A stretch of DNA of 64,000 bases from Terribacillus halophilus (GTDB lineage Bacteria; Bacillota; Bacilli; Bacillales; Amphibacillaceae). The stretch covers positions 1-64,000 of the forward strand of contig NZ_FMZB01000004.1 of the NCBI RefSeq assembly GCF_900101385.1. The letters run 5' to 3'. Shown here piece by piece: positions 17,724 through 26,304 of this stretch. Made by a program: the position numbers and the translations under genes. The notes under the pieces are model-generated. The model ran no database searches, was not told the DNA's origin, and saw only the letters and a program-made list of their open reading frames with translations. How positions within the stretch are numbered: position 1 is the stretch's first letter; each line of letters starts with the position of its first letter.

Positions 17724-17844
17724 TTCATAAGAAATAGCTCTGGAGAACATAAAATCAATCTCAATATCGAGATGATTACAGCACTTTCAGCTTCTGTACC
17801 AAAAATAGACCATGCTTTAGCCTTCTTACTGCTGCATTCAATTC

Positions 17845-17884
17845 AACAAGCGGACATCATATTGATGAATCCGCTTGTTTTTAT
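17845..17884 (+). terminator. Terminator before the ABC exporter operon
   Basis: AACAAGCGGA (17845-17854) / TCCGCTTGTT (17870-17879) stem running into a short T-run. The rest of 17724-17920 shows nothing else I can name. Confidence 0.7.
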
Positions 17885-17921
17885 GTATGTCGCTGCCGCT
17901 TGTTCAAGCAGTATTTACAAC

Positions 17922-17975
17922 TTAAGGAAGAATTAAGGATTTAGTAAGGGAAAAGAAAACACTGAATTGTATAAT
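17922..17975 (+). promoter_or_regulatory. Response-regulator box and promoter of the ABC exporter
   Basis: TTAAG (17922-17926), TTAAG (17933-17937) and GTAAG (17944-17948) are spaced 11 bases apart, followed after 21 bases by a perfect -10 TATAAT (17970-17975). No good -35 is present. It aligns without gaps to the box at 16754-16807. Confidence 0.7.
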
Positions 17976-18004
17976 GAATATAGAAACAAAGAGGAGAGAT
18001 TGAA

Positions 18005-18931
18005 ATGACATACATTTTGCAAACAAGTCAGCTTACCAAGTCTTACAATGGCAAAGAAGTCGCCTCCGGCGTTGATATGCATGTGAAACAAGGGGAAATC
18101 TATGGCTTTCTAGGACCGAATGGTGCAGGAAAGACAACAATTATGAAAATGATAACGAATCTTATAAAACCTACAAGCGGGGACATTGAAATCTTCGGAA
18201 GCAAGCTGACTGACACTTCGGTAGAAGTATTGAAAAGGATGGGCACTATCATCGAGTACCCTATTTTCTATGAGCGGCTGACTGCCAGGGAAAATCTATC
18301 GCTGCATTGTGAATACATGGGATACTACGATGATAAGGCAATTGAACAAGCCTTGGAGCTCGTCAAATTACACAATATCGACAATAAGAAAGTAAAAGAA
18401 TTTTCGCTGGGAATGAAACAAAGATTAGGAATTGCGAGAGCAATCTCTACAAAACCTGAGCTGCTCGTATTGGATGAGCCGATCAATGGTCTCGACCCTG
18501 TAGGTATAAAAGATTTAAGGGAACTATTCAAATTGCTCTGCCGGGAGTATGGCGTCACATTGATTGTATCAAGTCACATCCTGGCTGAAATGGAACAGAT
18601 GGCGGATACAATAGGTATCATCCAACATGGAAAATTGGTAAAAGAAGTGACGATGAAAAGTATCAATGGCGAACAAACCGAGTACATCGAGGTCATGATA
18701 CTAGATGTTAAAAAGGCAGTTTATGTGCTTGAAGAAAAGCTGAAGGTTCGTAACTACAAGGTATTTGATGAGCGGACAATCAGGATTTACGATGTTGATT
18801 TGACACAGGCAGAACTGTCGAAAGCTTTTGTGATGCATGACATTGGAATAGAAAGTATCAATAAAAAACATAGTTCGCTTGAAGAGTATTTCCTGAACAC
18901 GATGAATGAAAAGGAAATCCATATTTCATAA
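18005..18931 (+). CDS. ABC exporter ATPase, YcbN / lantibiotic-immunity type
   Basis: Cytoplasmic ATPase of an ABC-2 exporter, 308 residues. Walker A GPNGAGKTT, signature FSLGMKQR and Walker B LLVLDEPINGLDP are intact; the C-terminal third is the extension found in BcrA-type antimicrobial-peptide exporters. With the permease, response regulator and kinase downstream, the order resembles B. subtilis ycbLMNO. It probably removes a cell-envelope-active peptide from the membrane; the inducer and substrate are not known. Likely activated through the three-repeat box upstream. Confidence 0.85.
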   Translation: MTYILQTSQLTKSYNGKEVASGVDMHVKQGEIYGFLGPNGAGKTTIMKMITNLIKPTSGDIEIFGSKLTDTSVEVLKRMGTIIEYPIFYERLTARENLSLHCEYMGYYDDKAIEQALELVKLHNIDNKKVKEFSLGMKQRLGIARAISTKPELLVLDEPINGLDPVGIKDLRELFKLLCREYGVTLIVSSHILAEMEQMADTIGIIQHGKLVKEVTMKSINGEQTEYIEVMILDVKKAVYVLEEKLKVRNYKVFDERTIRIYDVDLTQAELSKAFVMHDIGIESINKKHSSLEEYFLNTMNEKEIHIS

Positions 18932-18973
18932 ATGACATTCCAAGTCATTTACTAAGAACGGAGGAGACTGACC

Positions 18974-19678
18974 TTGTTTAAACTAATGAAATTAGAGTCT
19001 AAAAAACATAAATTAGCTGGTTATCTTCCAGCTGTCATGATTTGTATCGTATTGATATTTGCTGTAGTGGGGCTTATGGGATGGGGCTCAAGGAATGAAG
19101 TTGAAACCATGTTTCCGGATTACCAAGCATTCATGTCGTTAGCCGATATTTTCATCAGAACTGTTTTCTTGATTTTTGCAGGAGTAATCTTATCGCGTAT
19201 TGTAATTGAAGAATATAGATCGGGCACGATTCAATTGTTATTCACTTATCCGATACAACGCAAAAAACTGATGAAAGCAAAGTTGATTATCGTGTTTGCT
19301 TTCTGCTTCTCAAGCATTGTATTTGCCACAGTTGTTACAAATATATTGGTTTATCTGGTAAGTCCGCATGTATATCTTTTCGAAGCGCCTGTTACATGGA
19401 ATGACATGATGTCTGCTTTTCCAATGACGCTCGTAAACGCGTTGATGACCGCAGGGGTCAGCTTGATTCCGCTGTTTTTCGGCATGAGAAAGAAATCGAC
19501 TGCTGCCACAATTACATGGGCTGTCCTCATAGGTGTCTTGATCAACGGGACAGTATCGAATGGAGACAGTACGACAAGCTTATTCCAATTCATATGGGTA
19601 CCTATTGCTCTATGTATATTCGGTTTGGCTATTGCTTACTTTTCTTATCATCAAATCGATAAACGAGATATCGCCTGA
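18974..19678 (+). CDS. ABC-2 exporter permease, YcbO type
   Basis: Integral membrane partner of the preceding ATPase, 234 residues with about six hydrophobic segments (starting near 17, 57, 105, 150, 180 and 207). The start is a TTG seven bases after GAGGAG; an ATG four codons later is the alternative. 42 bases after the ATPase gene, same operon, closed by a terminator. Permeases of this size occur in bacitracin- and lantibiotic-type exporters. Substrate unknown. Confidence 0.8.
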   Translation: MFKLMKLESKKHKLAGYLPAVMICIVLIFAVVGLMGWGSRNEVETMFPDYQAFMSLADIFIRTVFLIFAGVILSRIVIEEYRSGTIQLLFTYPIQRKKLMKAKLIIVFAFCFSSIVFATVVTNILVYLVSPHVYLFEAPVTWNDMMSAFPMTLVNALMTAGVSLIPLFFGMRKKSTAATITWAVLIGVLINGTVSNGDSTTSLFQFIWVPIALCIFGLAIAYFSYHQIDKRDIA

Positions 19679-19696
19679 TAGAATCAGAACCAGAGA

Positions 19697-19727
19697 ATGC
19701 TGTCCTTAGTTTGGGACGGCATTTTTT
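19697..19727 (+). terminator. Terminator after the ABC exporter
   Basis: ATGCTGTCC / GGACGGCAT stem (one T-G pair) followed by TTTTTT. Confidence 0.8.
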
Positions 19728-19848
19728 CTTGCCATAAATTATTTCTATATTCATATTGCTTCTGACAATAGTTGCAGCAGCCGATCATATGGTATAAAAA
19801 ATATAGATTTCCTTATTTTTCTTATTTATGAGCTTAGGGGTGTATGTG

Positions 19849-20541
19849 GTGAATCAGAAAGTACTCATTGTGGAAGATGATATTTACATCAGCAAAATGG
19901 TAACAGAGAGTTTAACGAAAGAAGGCTATGAAGTTACAGCAGCATACGACGGAGAGGAAGCCTTGATCCGCTTCAGCATGCATGGATATGATGTTATTCT
20001 GCTCGATTTGATGCTGCCGAAAATAGACGGCATCGAATGTTTAAAAAAGATACGTGAGAAAAGCATGGTGCCTGTTTTGATTATGTCGGCTAAAGGCGAG
20101 GAAACGGATAAAGTGATCGGTTTGGGATTAGGAGCAGATGATTATATTGCCAAGCCATTCTCCGTCCTGGAGTTGACAGCCAGGGTCAAAGCAATCATAC
20201 GAAGGGAAAAGCACTATCTAGCCGCGGCAGAGAGTAAAAAGCTGTTGCAGGTTGGTGATTTGACAATCGATGTCGATAACTATGCAATCAGGAAACTTGA
20301 TAAAGATATCAATCTTACAGCAAAGGAATTCAGCATTCTGAAATTATTCATATTGAATCCTTCCAATGTTTATACGAAATCTCAGCTCTATCATTCCATT
20401 TGGCAGGAAGAGTATCATGGAGATGAGAATGTCATTAATGTGCATATCAGGCGTCTCAGGGAGAAGATTGAAGACGATCCTTCCAATCCGAAGTATATCA
20501 AAACGTTGTGGGGAATCGGATACAAATTAGGGGAGTTATGA
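19849..20541 (+). CDS. OmpR-family response regulator, YcbL type
   Basis: Two-domain regulator. The receiver domain (about 1-115) has the acidic pair in VEDD, the phosphorylated Asp in LLDLMLPKIDG and the conserved Lys in DDYIAKPFS; the C-terminal winged helix (about 135-230) ends in the typical VNVHIRRLREKIE and YIKTLWGIGYKL. I place the start at GTG 19849, six bases after TAGGGGTG; an ATG at 19828 lacks a ribosome site. It overlaps the kinase gene. It probably binds the 11-bp-spaced boxes at 16754 and 17922. Confidence 0.9.
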   Translation: MNQKVLIVEDDIYISKMVTESLTKEGYEVTAAYDGEEALIRFSMHGYDVILLDLMLPKIDGIECLKKIREKSMVPVLIMSAKGEETDKVIGLGLGADDYIAKPFSVLELTARVKAIIRREKHYLAAAESKKLLQVGDLTIDVDNYAIRKLDKDINLTAKEFSILKLFILNPSNVYTKSQLYHSIWQEEYHGDENVINVHIRRLREKIEDDPSNPKYIKTLWGIGYKLGEL

Positions 20542-21476
20542 AGATGGCAATTCTTTTTCTATTGTTATTTCTGCTATCGTTATTATGGAATATACTCCTT
20601 TTTAAAAATAACAGAAAAGTGCTGACAGATCTGACTTATATAGAAGACAAGCTGCACCATATCACGGATACAGGTGGCCAGGAACGGATATTGCTTCATA
20701 CCAATACGAAACAAGTTCAAAGTCTTTTGATCAAATTGAATCATTTGCTCGACAGTAAGCATCAAGTGGCTGCTGATCATTCCAACATAGAGCGTTCCAT
20801 GCGGAAGATGCTATCCAATATATCGCATGATCTGAAAACACCCCTTACGGTTATATTAGGTTATATCGAGATGGCGGAGAATGAAAAGGATCCGAGAAGA
20901 GAAAACCTATCAGATATGCTCGATATAGTGAAGCTCAAATCCGCAGAAGTCCTGGATTTGATTGAGCGTTTTTTTGAACTGGCGAAGCTGGAATCAGGAG
21001 ATAAGGATATAGAACTCGGAAAGCTGGATATTAGTGAATTATGCCGAAAAGTCATCTTGGATTTTTCGAGTATTTTGCAAAAAGAAGAGTTCGATGTTGC
21101 GATTGATATACCGGAGTATCCGATCCATGTAATGGGAAATGAACAAGCAATCATCAGGATACTGAATAACCTTGTCTCAAACGCAATTGCCTATGGTTCC
21201 GATGGGAAATTCATCGGGCTAAAGCTAAGCAGAAAAGATAATACAGCTTTTATTGAAGTGTACGATAAGGGCAGAGGCATAAGTGAATCGCAGCAGGATC
21301 GAGTATTTGAAAGAATGTATACGATGGAGGACTCCAGGAATAAACATTATCAAGGGAGCGGATTAGGCTTGACCATTACTAAAAGATTGGTTGAACAAAT
21401 GAATGGCTCCATTTCATTGCAAAGCACCCCGTATGTAAAGACAAGTTTCAAAATCGGCTTGAAATGGATAAATTAA
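20538..21476 (+). CDS. Sensor histidine kinase, YcbM type
   Basis: Membrane kinase of 312 residues from the ATG that overlaps the regulator stop (ATGA). A single hydrophobic segment (about 3-20) is followed by almost no outer sensor domain, then the phospho-accepting His in NISHDLKTPLT and an ATPase domain with N, G1 and G2 boxes (NNLVSNAI, YDKGRGIS, GSGLGLTI). So small an input region suggests that the neighbouring ABC exporter or the membrane itself gives the signal, as in other peptide-sensing systems; this is inferred. Length matches B. subtilis YcbM. Confidence 0.88.
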   Translation: MKMAILFLLLFLLSLLWNILLFKNNRKVLTDLTYIEDKLHHITDTGGQERILLHTNTKQVQSLLIKLNHLLDSKHQVAADHSNIERSMRKMLSNISHDLKTPLTVILGYIEMAENEKDPRRENLSDMLDIVKLKSAEVLDLIERFFELAKLESGDKDIELGKLDISELCRKVILDFSSILQKEEFDVAIDIPEYPIHVMGNEQAIIRILNNLVSNAIAYGSDGKFIGLKLSRKDNTAFIEVYDKGRGISESQQDRVFERMYTMEDSRNKHYQGSGLGLTITKRLVEQMNGSISLQSTPYVKTSFKIGLKWIN

Positions 21477-21563
21477 GGGCTTTCGGCTTTACAAGGAGAG
21501 AGTCTTTTTTTGGCCTTCCCAGCATATATATGAGTACTATTACGTACAAAGGGGAGAAAGCCC

Positions 21564-22973
21564 GTGCTGCAATCCGAACATATCGAATTGGAAAGGGCTA
21601 TTGGGGAAATTACGGAAATTGCGAAAGGCTTCGGTCTCGATTTCTACCCGATGCGCTACGAAATCTGTCCAGCTGACATTATTTATACATTCGGCGCTTA
21701 TGGCATGCCGACGAGATTCACACATTGGAGCTTCGGGAAGCAATTTCATAAAATGAAGCTGCAATATGATCTCGGATTGAGTAAGATTTACGAGCTTGTG
21801 ATCAATTCCAATCCTTGTTATGCCTTCTTGCTGAATTCGAACAGCCTTGTTCAGAACAAATTGATTGTCGCCCACGTGCTTGCTCACTGTGATTTTTTTA
21901 AAAACAATGTTCGCTTCCAAAATACCAATCGGAATATGGTCGATAGTATGGCGGCTACTGCCGAGCGAATTGCAGCATACGAAAAAGAATTCGGCAAGAA
22001 GGAAGTGGAGGATTTCCTGGATGCTGTCCTGGCAATTCAGGAGCATATCGACCCGTCATTGCTGCGGCCAAAGCTTGGGTGGGAAGCTGATGATGAAGAA
22101 ATAGAAGAAAGTGTAGATAAGCGATTCGAATACGATGATTTATGGTTTGTGGATCGGGATGAGTCAAAAGCAAAGAAGGAAAGAAAAAAGAAAGCATTCC
22201 CGCCGCGACCTGAAAAGGATATCCTGTTGTTCATTGAAGAGTACAGCAGGACTTTGGAAGACTGGCAGCGTGACATCCTGACTATGATGCGTGAGGAAAT
22301 GCTGTACTTTTGGCCGCAGCTTGAGACAAAGATCATGAATGAAGGCTGGGCTTCTTACTGGCATGCTCGTATTCTTCGGGAGCTGGATCTGACAAGTGAT
22401 GAGGCAATCGAATTTGCTAAGCTTAACGCCGGCGTCGTCCAGCCTTCTCCGACACAGATCAATCCATATTATCTAGGCGTCAAGATATTTGAAGATATCG
22501 AAGAGCGGTTCGACAATCCGACGGAAGAAATGAAACGCTATGGTGTGAAGCCAGGTTCCGGCCGGGAGAAAATGTTCGAGGTACGGGAAATCGAGTCCGA
22601 TATTTCGTTCTTGCGCAATTACCTGACAAAGGATCTCGTGCACCGGGAAGATATGTATTTGTTCCAGAAACAAGGAAATGAGTATAAAATCACCGACAAG
22701 GACTGGGAAGCAGTCCGTGATCAGTTGATTACGATGCGGGTGAATGGCGGATTCCCTTATTTGACCGTCACAGACGGCGACTATATGTCCAATGGCGAGT
22801 TATATTTGAAGCATCATTATGAAGGTGTCGAGCTGGATTTGACATATCTGGAGCGGACGCTGCCTTACCTTTATCAGCTTTGGGGAAGATTCATCCATTT
22901 GGAAACGTTTATCGAGGGCAAGAATGTCCTATTCAGCTACGAGGGAAAGCGTGTACTAAAAAAATATCTATAA
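21564..22973 (+). CDS. spoVR: Stage V sporulation protein R
   Basis: SpoVR-family protein of 469 residues, almost exactly the length of the B. subtilis protein, which is needed for normal spore cortex formation. The conserved stretch [15 protein letters not shown] (about 258-272) is a family marker. No membrane or signal segment is seen, so it is cytoplasmic, in the mother cell in B. subtilis. The start is GTG at 21564, seven bases after GGGGAG. Biochemical activity is unknown. Monocistronic, closed by a strong terminator. I could not make out a convincing sigma-E promoter. Confidence 0.92.
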   Translation: MLQSEHIELERAIGEITEIAKGFGLDFYPMRYEICPADIIYTFGAYGMPTRFTHWSFGKQFHKMKLQYDLGLSKIYELVINSNPCYAFLLNSNSLVQNKLIVAHVLAHCDFFKNNVRFQNTNRNMVDSMAATAERIAAYEKEFGKKEVEDFLDAVLAIQEHIDPSLLRPKLGWEADDEEIEESVDKRFEYDDLWFVDRDESKAKKERKKKAFPPRPEKDILLFIEEYSRTLEDWQRDILTMMREEMLYFWPQLETKIMNEGWASYWHARILRELDLTSDEAIEFAKLNAGVVQPSPTQINPYYLGVKIFEDIEERFDNPTEEMKRYGVKPGSGREKMFEVREIESDISFLRNYLTKDLVHREDMYLFQKQGNEYKITDKDWEAVRDQLITMRVNGGFPYLTVTDGDYMSNGELYLKHHYEGVELDLTYLERTLPYLYQLWGRFIHLETFIEGKNVLFSYEGKRVLKKYL

Positions 22974-22998
22974 AAAAACGGGCATTTGCCCGTTTTTA
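22972..22998. terminator. Bidirectional terminator after spoVR
   Basis: Symmetrical AAAAACGGGCA / TGCCCGTTTTT hairpin between convergent genes; it also carries the stop of the DCC protein gene. Confidence 0.85.
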
Positions 22999-23361
22999 TA
23001 ATGCCTTCAATTCTCTTGTCCCGAACCAGTCATGGCGATTATCCGATACCCATTTGTACAAGGATTCCAAATACGGATCAAGAAATGGCAAATGCAAGAT
23101 CCAGCCCAATACAGCCGTGATCGGAAGCAGGGTCAATATCTTTTTGACCGTTTCATGCCCTTTGTAGATATCCCCTTTGAAAGACATCATATGGATACGG
23201 TCATACACATCCCCTTTGGCAAGGAAACGGAACCGCTCATAATTCTCGATATTCTGTACCGGAATCCATTTCACGTTATCCAGCCAATCTAATTTTTGGA
23301 TCACTTGCTTTGCAGTGGAACAAAGGGGGCAGCTTGCGTCGAAAAATACAATATGCTTCAT
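22996..23361 (-). CDS. DCC-family thiol-disulfide oxidoreductase-like protein
   Basis: A 121-residue protein of the DCC (DUF393) family, named for its Asp-Cys-Cys motif, here DASCPLCST (Asp8, Cys11, Cys14 from the ATG used). The N-terminal half resembles a thioredoxin-like strand and helix; the middle has a hydrophobic stretch ILTLLPITAVLGWILHL. ATG 23361 or the GTG just before it can start behind GAGAGGAGAA. Substrates are unknown; redox activity is inferred from the CxxC-like pair. Confidence 0.8.
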   Translation of the reverse strand: MKHIVFFDASCPLCSTAKQVIQKLDWLDNVKWIPVQNIENYERFRFLAKGDVYDRIHMMSFKGDIYKGHETVKKILTLLPITAVLGWILHLPFLDPYLESLYKWVSDNRHDWFGTRELKAL

Positions 23362-23528
23362 CACACATTCTCCTCTCGTTTACTACATAGCCCATCCATC
23401 ACGATGTTAAACAAAGAAGCACTACTAGACTATTTAGCTAAAGTCTATCATATTACCAAGCGATTATCCTAGCGACAGGAAGTTTGCTATACTGGTTGAC
23501 AGATACTTCTGAATAAGGAGGGGAAGTG

Positions 23529-23834
23529 ATGGAGCCCTTTACGCAGGAAGTGATACGCATCATCAAATCGATACCAGAAGGAAAAGTCATGACCTATGGC
23601 CAAATCGGGAAAGCGGCAGGAAAAGCGCGCGGTGCCAGACAAGTATCGAGGATACTGCATAGCATGAGCAAAAAACATGACCTGCCATGGCATCGTGTCA
23701 TCAGTGCTGATGGACGGCTGAAGATAAAAGATGAAACGACGTTGCATGAACAGCTGGAAAGACTTTATGAAGAAGGATTGGAAATTTTCGATGGCCGTGT
23801 CGATTTGGAGGTATACCGGTATGAGCCGAGGTAA
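23529..23834 (+). CDS. Alkyltransferase-like (ATL) DNA repair protein
   Basis: A 101-residue protein equal to the DNA-binding C-terminal domain of O6-alkylguanine-DNA methyltransferases. It keeps VMTYGQIGKAAG and the helix-turn-helix ARQVSRIL, but the acceptor motif PCHRV reads PWHRV: the catalytic Cys is replaced by Trp. That is the signature of ATL proteins such as E. coli YbaZ and yeast Atl1, which bind O6-alkylguanine and pass it to nucleotide excision repair instead of removing the alkyl group. ATG start 8 bases after AAGGAGG. Confidence 0.88.
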   Translation: MEPFTQEVIRIIKSIPEGKVMTYGQIGKAAGKARGARQVSRILHSMSKKHDLPWHRVISADGRLKIKDETTLHEQLERLYEEGLEIFDGRVDLEVYRYEPR

Positions 23835-23991
23835 TAGAGCCGCCACTTCCGGGGATTTTACCAAGAATGCAGTCAGTAGCTTACCGGAGCAATCAGGTTT
23901 GGACAAGCCCTTTTCTGCAAGGAAGCTGGATCGGTGGCTGAATGATTCATTACATAAAACAGCACGGGAATTAACAAAAAGGAAGCAGTAA
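23821..23991 (+). CDS. Small basic hypothetical protein
   Basis: Fifty-six codons starting MSRGNRAATSGDF and ending in a Lys/Arg-rich tail, overlapping the end of the ATL gene by 14 bases. GGAGGT (about 23806-23811) is well placed before the ATG, which supports translation. The middle part LDRWLNDSLHKTARELT could form one amphipathic helix. I recognise no family; it could also be a chance ORF. Confidence 0.45.
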   Translation: MSRGNRAATSGDFTKNAVSSLPEQSGLDKPFSARKLDRWLNDSLHKTARELTKRKQ

Positions 23992-24096
23992 AAAGCCGGC
24001 AGGCAGCAGACGCTGTTTCGATTGATTTCAAATCGGGCGAATATTTGTACAATTCCAAGCTAAGGAACTGCATTTAATAAATGGGGAAGAGAATAT

Positions 24097-24666
24097 ATGC
24101 TTAAAACAGAAGCCGATATATTAGAAGCGATCAGGCAAGACAAATGGATGATGAAAGTGCTGTGCACAGAGGCCATACTCGGGCTTCCTGATTCCTATAT
24201 AAGTGCCGGATTTGTGAGGTCGAAGGTATGGGATATCCAGCATCGTTATAAAAATCGGATGCCTCTTGCGGATGTGGATGTCGTATATTTTGATGCATCA
24301 GATATAGATGAAGCGACAGAAAAAATGCATGAAAACGCATTGCGTAACATGATGCCCGCCGTGCCATGGTCAGTCAAAAATCAGGCAAGAATGCATAAAG
24401 TCAATCGGATGCCAGCTTTCCGGGATACGGAGCATGCGATTGCTTGTTATCCAGAAACAGCGACAAGCATTGGCGTGAAGCTTATAGCAGGCAAACTGTA
24501 CTTGCTGTCACCACATGGGGTGGCTGATTTGCTCGCTTGCCGACTTGCGCCGACTCCCCTATATGTGAAGGGTACAGACTATCATTCTATCTTTGTGAAA
24601 AGAGTTAAGCAGAAGAATTGGCAGCGGCAATGGCCGCTAGTCCACATGGAGGTGGATGCTTTATGA
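24097..24666 (+). CDS. Nucleotidyltransferase-family protein (COG3575 type)
   Basis: A 189-residue cytoplasmic protein resembling the small nucleotidyltransferase-like family once called DUF925. The stretch SAGFVRSKVWD and, further on, ADVDVVYFD carry the acidic pair expected for metal binding in the nucleotidyltransferase fold. The substrate is unknown. Its stop overlaps the start of the following acetyltransferase by four bases, so the two are probably co-translated. Confidence 0.75.
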   Translation: MLKTEADILEAIRQDKWMMKVLCTEAILGLPDSYISAGFVRSKVWDIQHRYKNRMPLADVDVVYFDASDIDEATEKMHENALRNMMPAVPWSVKNQARMHKVNRMPAFRDTEHAIACYPETATSIGVKLIAGKLYLLSPHGVADLLACRLAPTPLYVKGTDYHSIFVKRVKQKNWQRQWPLVHMEVDAL

Positions 24667-25193
24667 ACGATGTGACAATCAGGCCGCCAAGACTAGAAGA
24701 CGGTCCTATTCTCTGGAAGCTGAAATATGGGGAACAGGAGCCGGAATGGAAGAAGTGGGACGCTCCTTATTTCCCTTTGGTACATCTGCCGGAGGAGGAA
24801 TTTTTGGCGAGCTTTCGTTTCGGGGACGATTCACCCGAACAATGGGTAGTGGAAACAAATGGAAAGTTCATTGGAACTGTAGGGTATTATTGGGAACACA
24901 AGCCCTCCAGGTGGCTGGAAATGGGCATTACCATTTTTGATACAGTCTATTGGAACGGTGGTTATGGAACGGCAGCACTCAAGCAATGGATGGCGCATCT
25001 GTTCGACAGCATGCCGTTAGTGCGGGTAGGCTTTACGACTTGGTCCGGGAACAAACGGATGATTCGGCTCGGGGAGAAGCTCGGGATGACCATGGAGGCC
25101 AGGATGAGGAAATGCAGATATTATAATGGGGAGTATTATGATTCCATCCGGATGGGACTGCTTCGCGAAGAGTGGGAGCAAGTGAAGGAATGA
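24663..25193 (+). CDS. GNAT N-acetyltransferase
   Basis: 176-residue acetyltransferase starting at MNDVTIRPPRLEDG, the ATG overlapping the previous stop, with GGAGGT 13 bases before it. Features of the RimJ-like GNAT group: the strand WLEMGITIF, the acetyl-CoA loop YWNGGYGTAALKQWM, and TTWSGNKRMIRLGEKLGMT with the typical Asn and GEKLGM helix. The acceptor is unknown; protein N-termini, drugs or amino groups are possible. Confidence 0.85.
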   Translation: MNDVTIRPPRLEDGPILWKLKYGEQEPEWKKWDAPYFPLVHLPEEEFLASFRFGDDSPEQWVVETNGKFIGTVGYYWEHKPSRWLEMGITIFDTVYWNGGYGTAALKQWMAHLFDSMPLVRVGFTTWSGNKRMIRLGEKLGMTMEARMRKCRYYNGEYYDSIRMGLLREEWEQVKE

Positions 25194-25341
25194 ACAATTT
25201 GTAGTAATTATTTCTTTACAATCTTTTTTGTAAATAACCCTTTCATCCTTGTCCAAACATGTTACACTATGCTTAGTAAATTCTTTGTAAATTAATTTAC
25301 CGAAACTATGTAGAACACTCTATCCTGGGGGAATTGGCGCT

Positions 25342-26001
25342 GTGAGTATGACGTTACAAACTTATTGGAATAGTCGTTTTGAAGCAGGGGACATTTGGGG
25401 AACGGAAGCAACACCATCAGCTGTGATGGCTTATCCTTATTTTGCAGCGTATCAGGCAAAGCAGCTGTTCGTACCAGGCTGCGGATATGGGAGAAACAGT
25501 AACTTCTTCGGAGAATATTCCTTTGAAGTGACAGCTTGTGATATTTCAGAAGTTGCAATCGAGCGGGCCAGCAGCCATGCGAAGGCTGTTGGTTTGGCGA
25601 ATGTGAAGCACTTTGTCGGGGATTATTTGAATTTGCCTTTTTCATCGACAGAGAGATTCGACGGCATTTATCTATCAAATATACTTCATATGTATACGGA
25701 AGAAGAAAGAGAACAATTACTTAGCCATTTCACATCATTACTGCGCAAAGATGGATTGCTGATTTTCTCTTGCCTCTCAGCAAGGGATGAAAAACTGTAT
25801 GGCGCAGGAATCGAAATGGAAAAAGATACATTCCTCGTTCATGACCGGATTGCGCATTTCTTCCAGGAAGAAGAACTATATGCGCTGCTTGAAGAGAAGT
25901 TTCAAGTTGTCGAGATTACACTTCATAAACAACGGATAGATATCAAAGCAGGTGCAGAACAGGATGCACAGCTATGGTTCGTCGTGGCAAGAAAAAAATG
26001 A
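25342..26001 (+). CDS. SAM-dependent methyltransferase, TehB/TPMT-like
   Basis: 219-residue class I methyltransferase. The N-terminal YWNSRFEAGDIWGTEATPS resembles the thiopurine methyltransferase/TehB group, motif I is LFVPGCGYGRNSNFF, and the acidic strand is VTACDISEVAIERA. Such enzymes methylate small electrophilic or metalloid compounds; the substrate here is unknown. GTG start 9 bases after TGGGGGA; an ATG two codons later is further from the ribosome site. A strong terminator follows. Confidence 0.82.
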   Translation: MSMTLQTYWNSRFEAGDIWGTEATPSAVMAYPYFAAYQAKQLFVPGCGYGRNSNFFGEYSFEVTACDISEVAIERASSHAKAVGLANVKHFVGDYLNLPFSSTERFDGIYLSNILHMYTEEEREQLLSHFTSLLRKDGLLIFSCLSARDEKLYGAGIEMEKDTFLVHDRIAHFFQEEELYALLEEKFQVVEITLHKQRIDIKAGAEQDAQLWFVVARKK

Positions 26002-26003
26002 TA

Positions 26004-26033
26004 GCACAGCCTCACGCGAGGCTGTGCTTTTTT
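26004..26033 (+). terminator. Terminator after the TehB-like methyltransferase
   Basis: Perfect 10-bp stem GCACAGCCTC / GAGGCTGTGC, loop ACGC, then TTTTTT. Confidence 0.9.
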
Positions 26034-26166
26034 ATATCTTGGTATTTTTTTTCTTGGCACGCTGTTCCAGCTGGCTTTTTGGCTCCTGGTTGGCAGCATC
26101 CTCTGTCAATCCTTGTCTGTTTACGCTTACAGCTGCTTTTTCATTACGGCTTTTTTTTCTGCTCAT
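26032..26166 (-). CDS. Small basic hypothetical protein (44 aa)
   Basis: A 44-codon ORF starting MSRKKSRNEKAAVSV and ending RAKKKNTKI, very rich in Lys, Arg, Gln and Asn and with no hydrophobic segment. A perfect AGGAGGTGATT ribosome site lies 7 bases before the ATG, the main reason for believing it. It fills most of the 303 bases between two plus-strand genes and converges on the preceding terminator. Composition recalls small spore proteins, but I cannot name a family. Confidence 0.6.
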   Translation of the reverse strand: MSRKKSRNEKAAVSVNRQGLTEDAANQEPKSQLEQRAKKKNTKI

Positions 26167-26304
26167 TACCAATCACCTCCTGATTAGTATGGCGATAGTC
26201 CTGAATTTTTATTAAAAAATTTGATGTATATTGTCATGGTGAGCTGGGCTACTTTATAATTAGTATCATGAATTCAACTAGTTATCCAACAGGAGAGAAA
26301 ATAA

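Noticed and set aside
21500-21560. Sigma-E promoter for spoVR
   Set aside because: A CATATATA-like -10 exists but no matching -35 at 14 bases; not better than chance.
26167-26190. Sigma-G promoter for the small minus-strand gene at 26032
   Set aside because: A CATACTA is present, but it is so close to the ribosome site that the transcript would hardly include it, and the -35 is poor.
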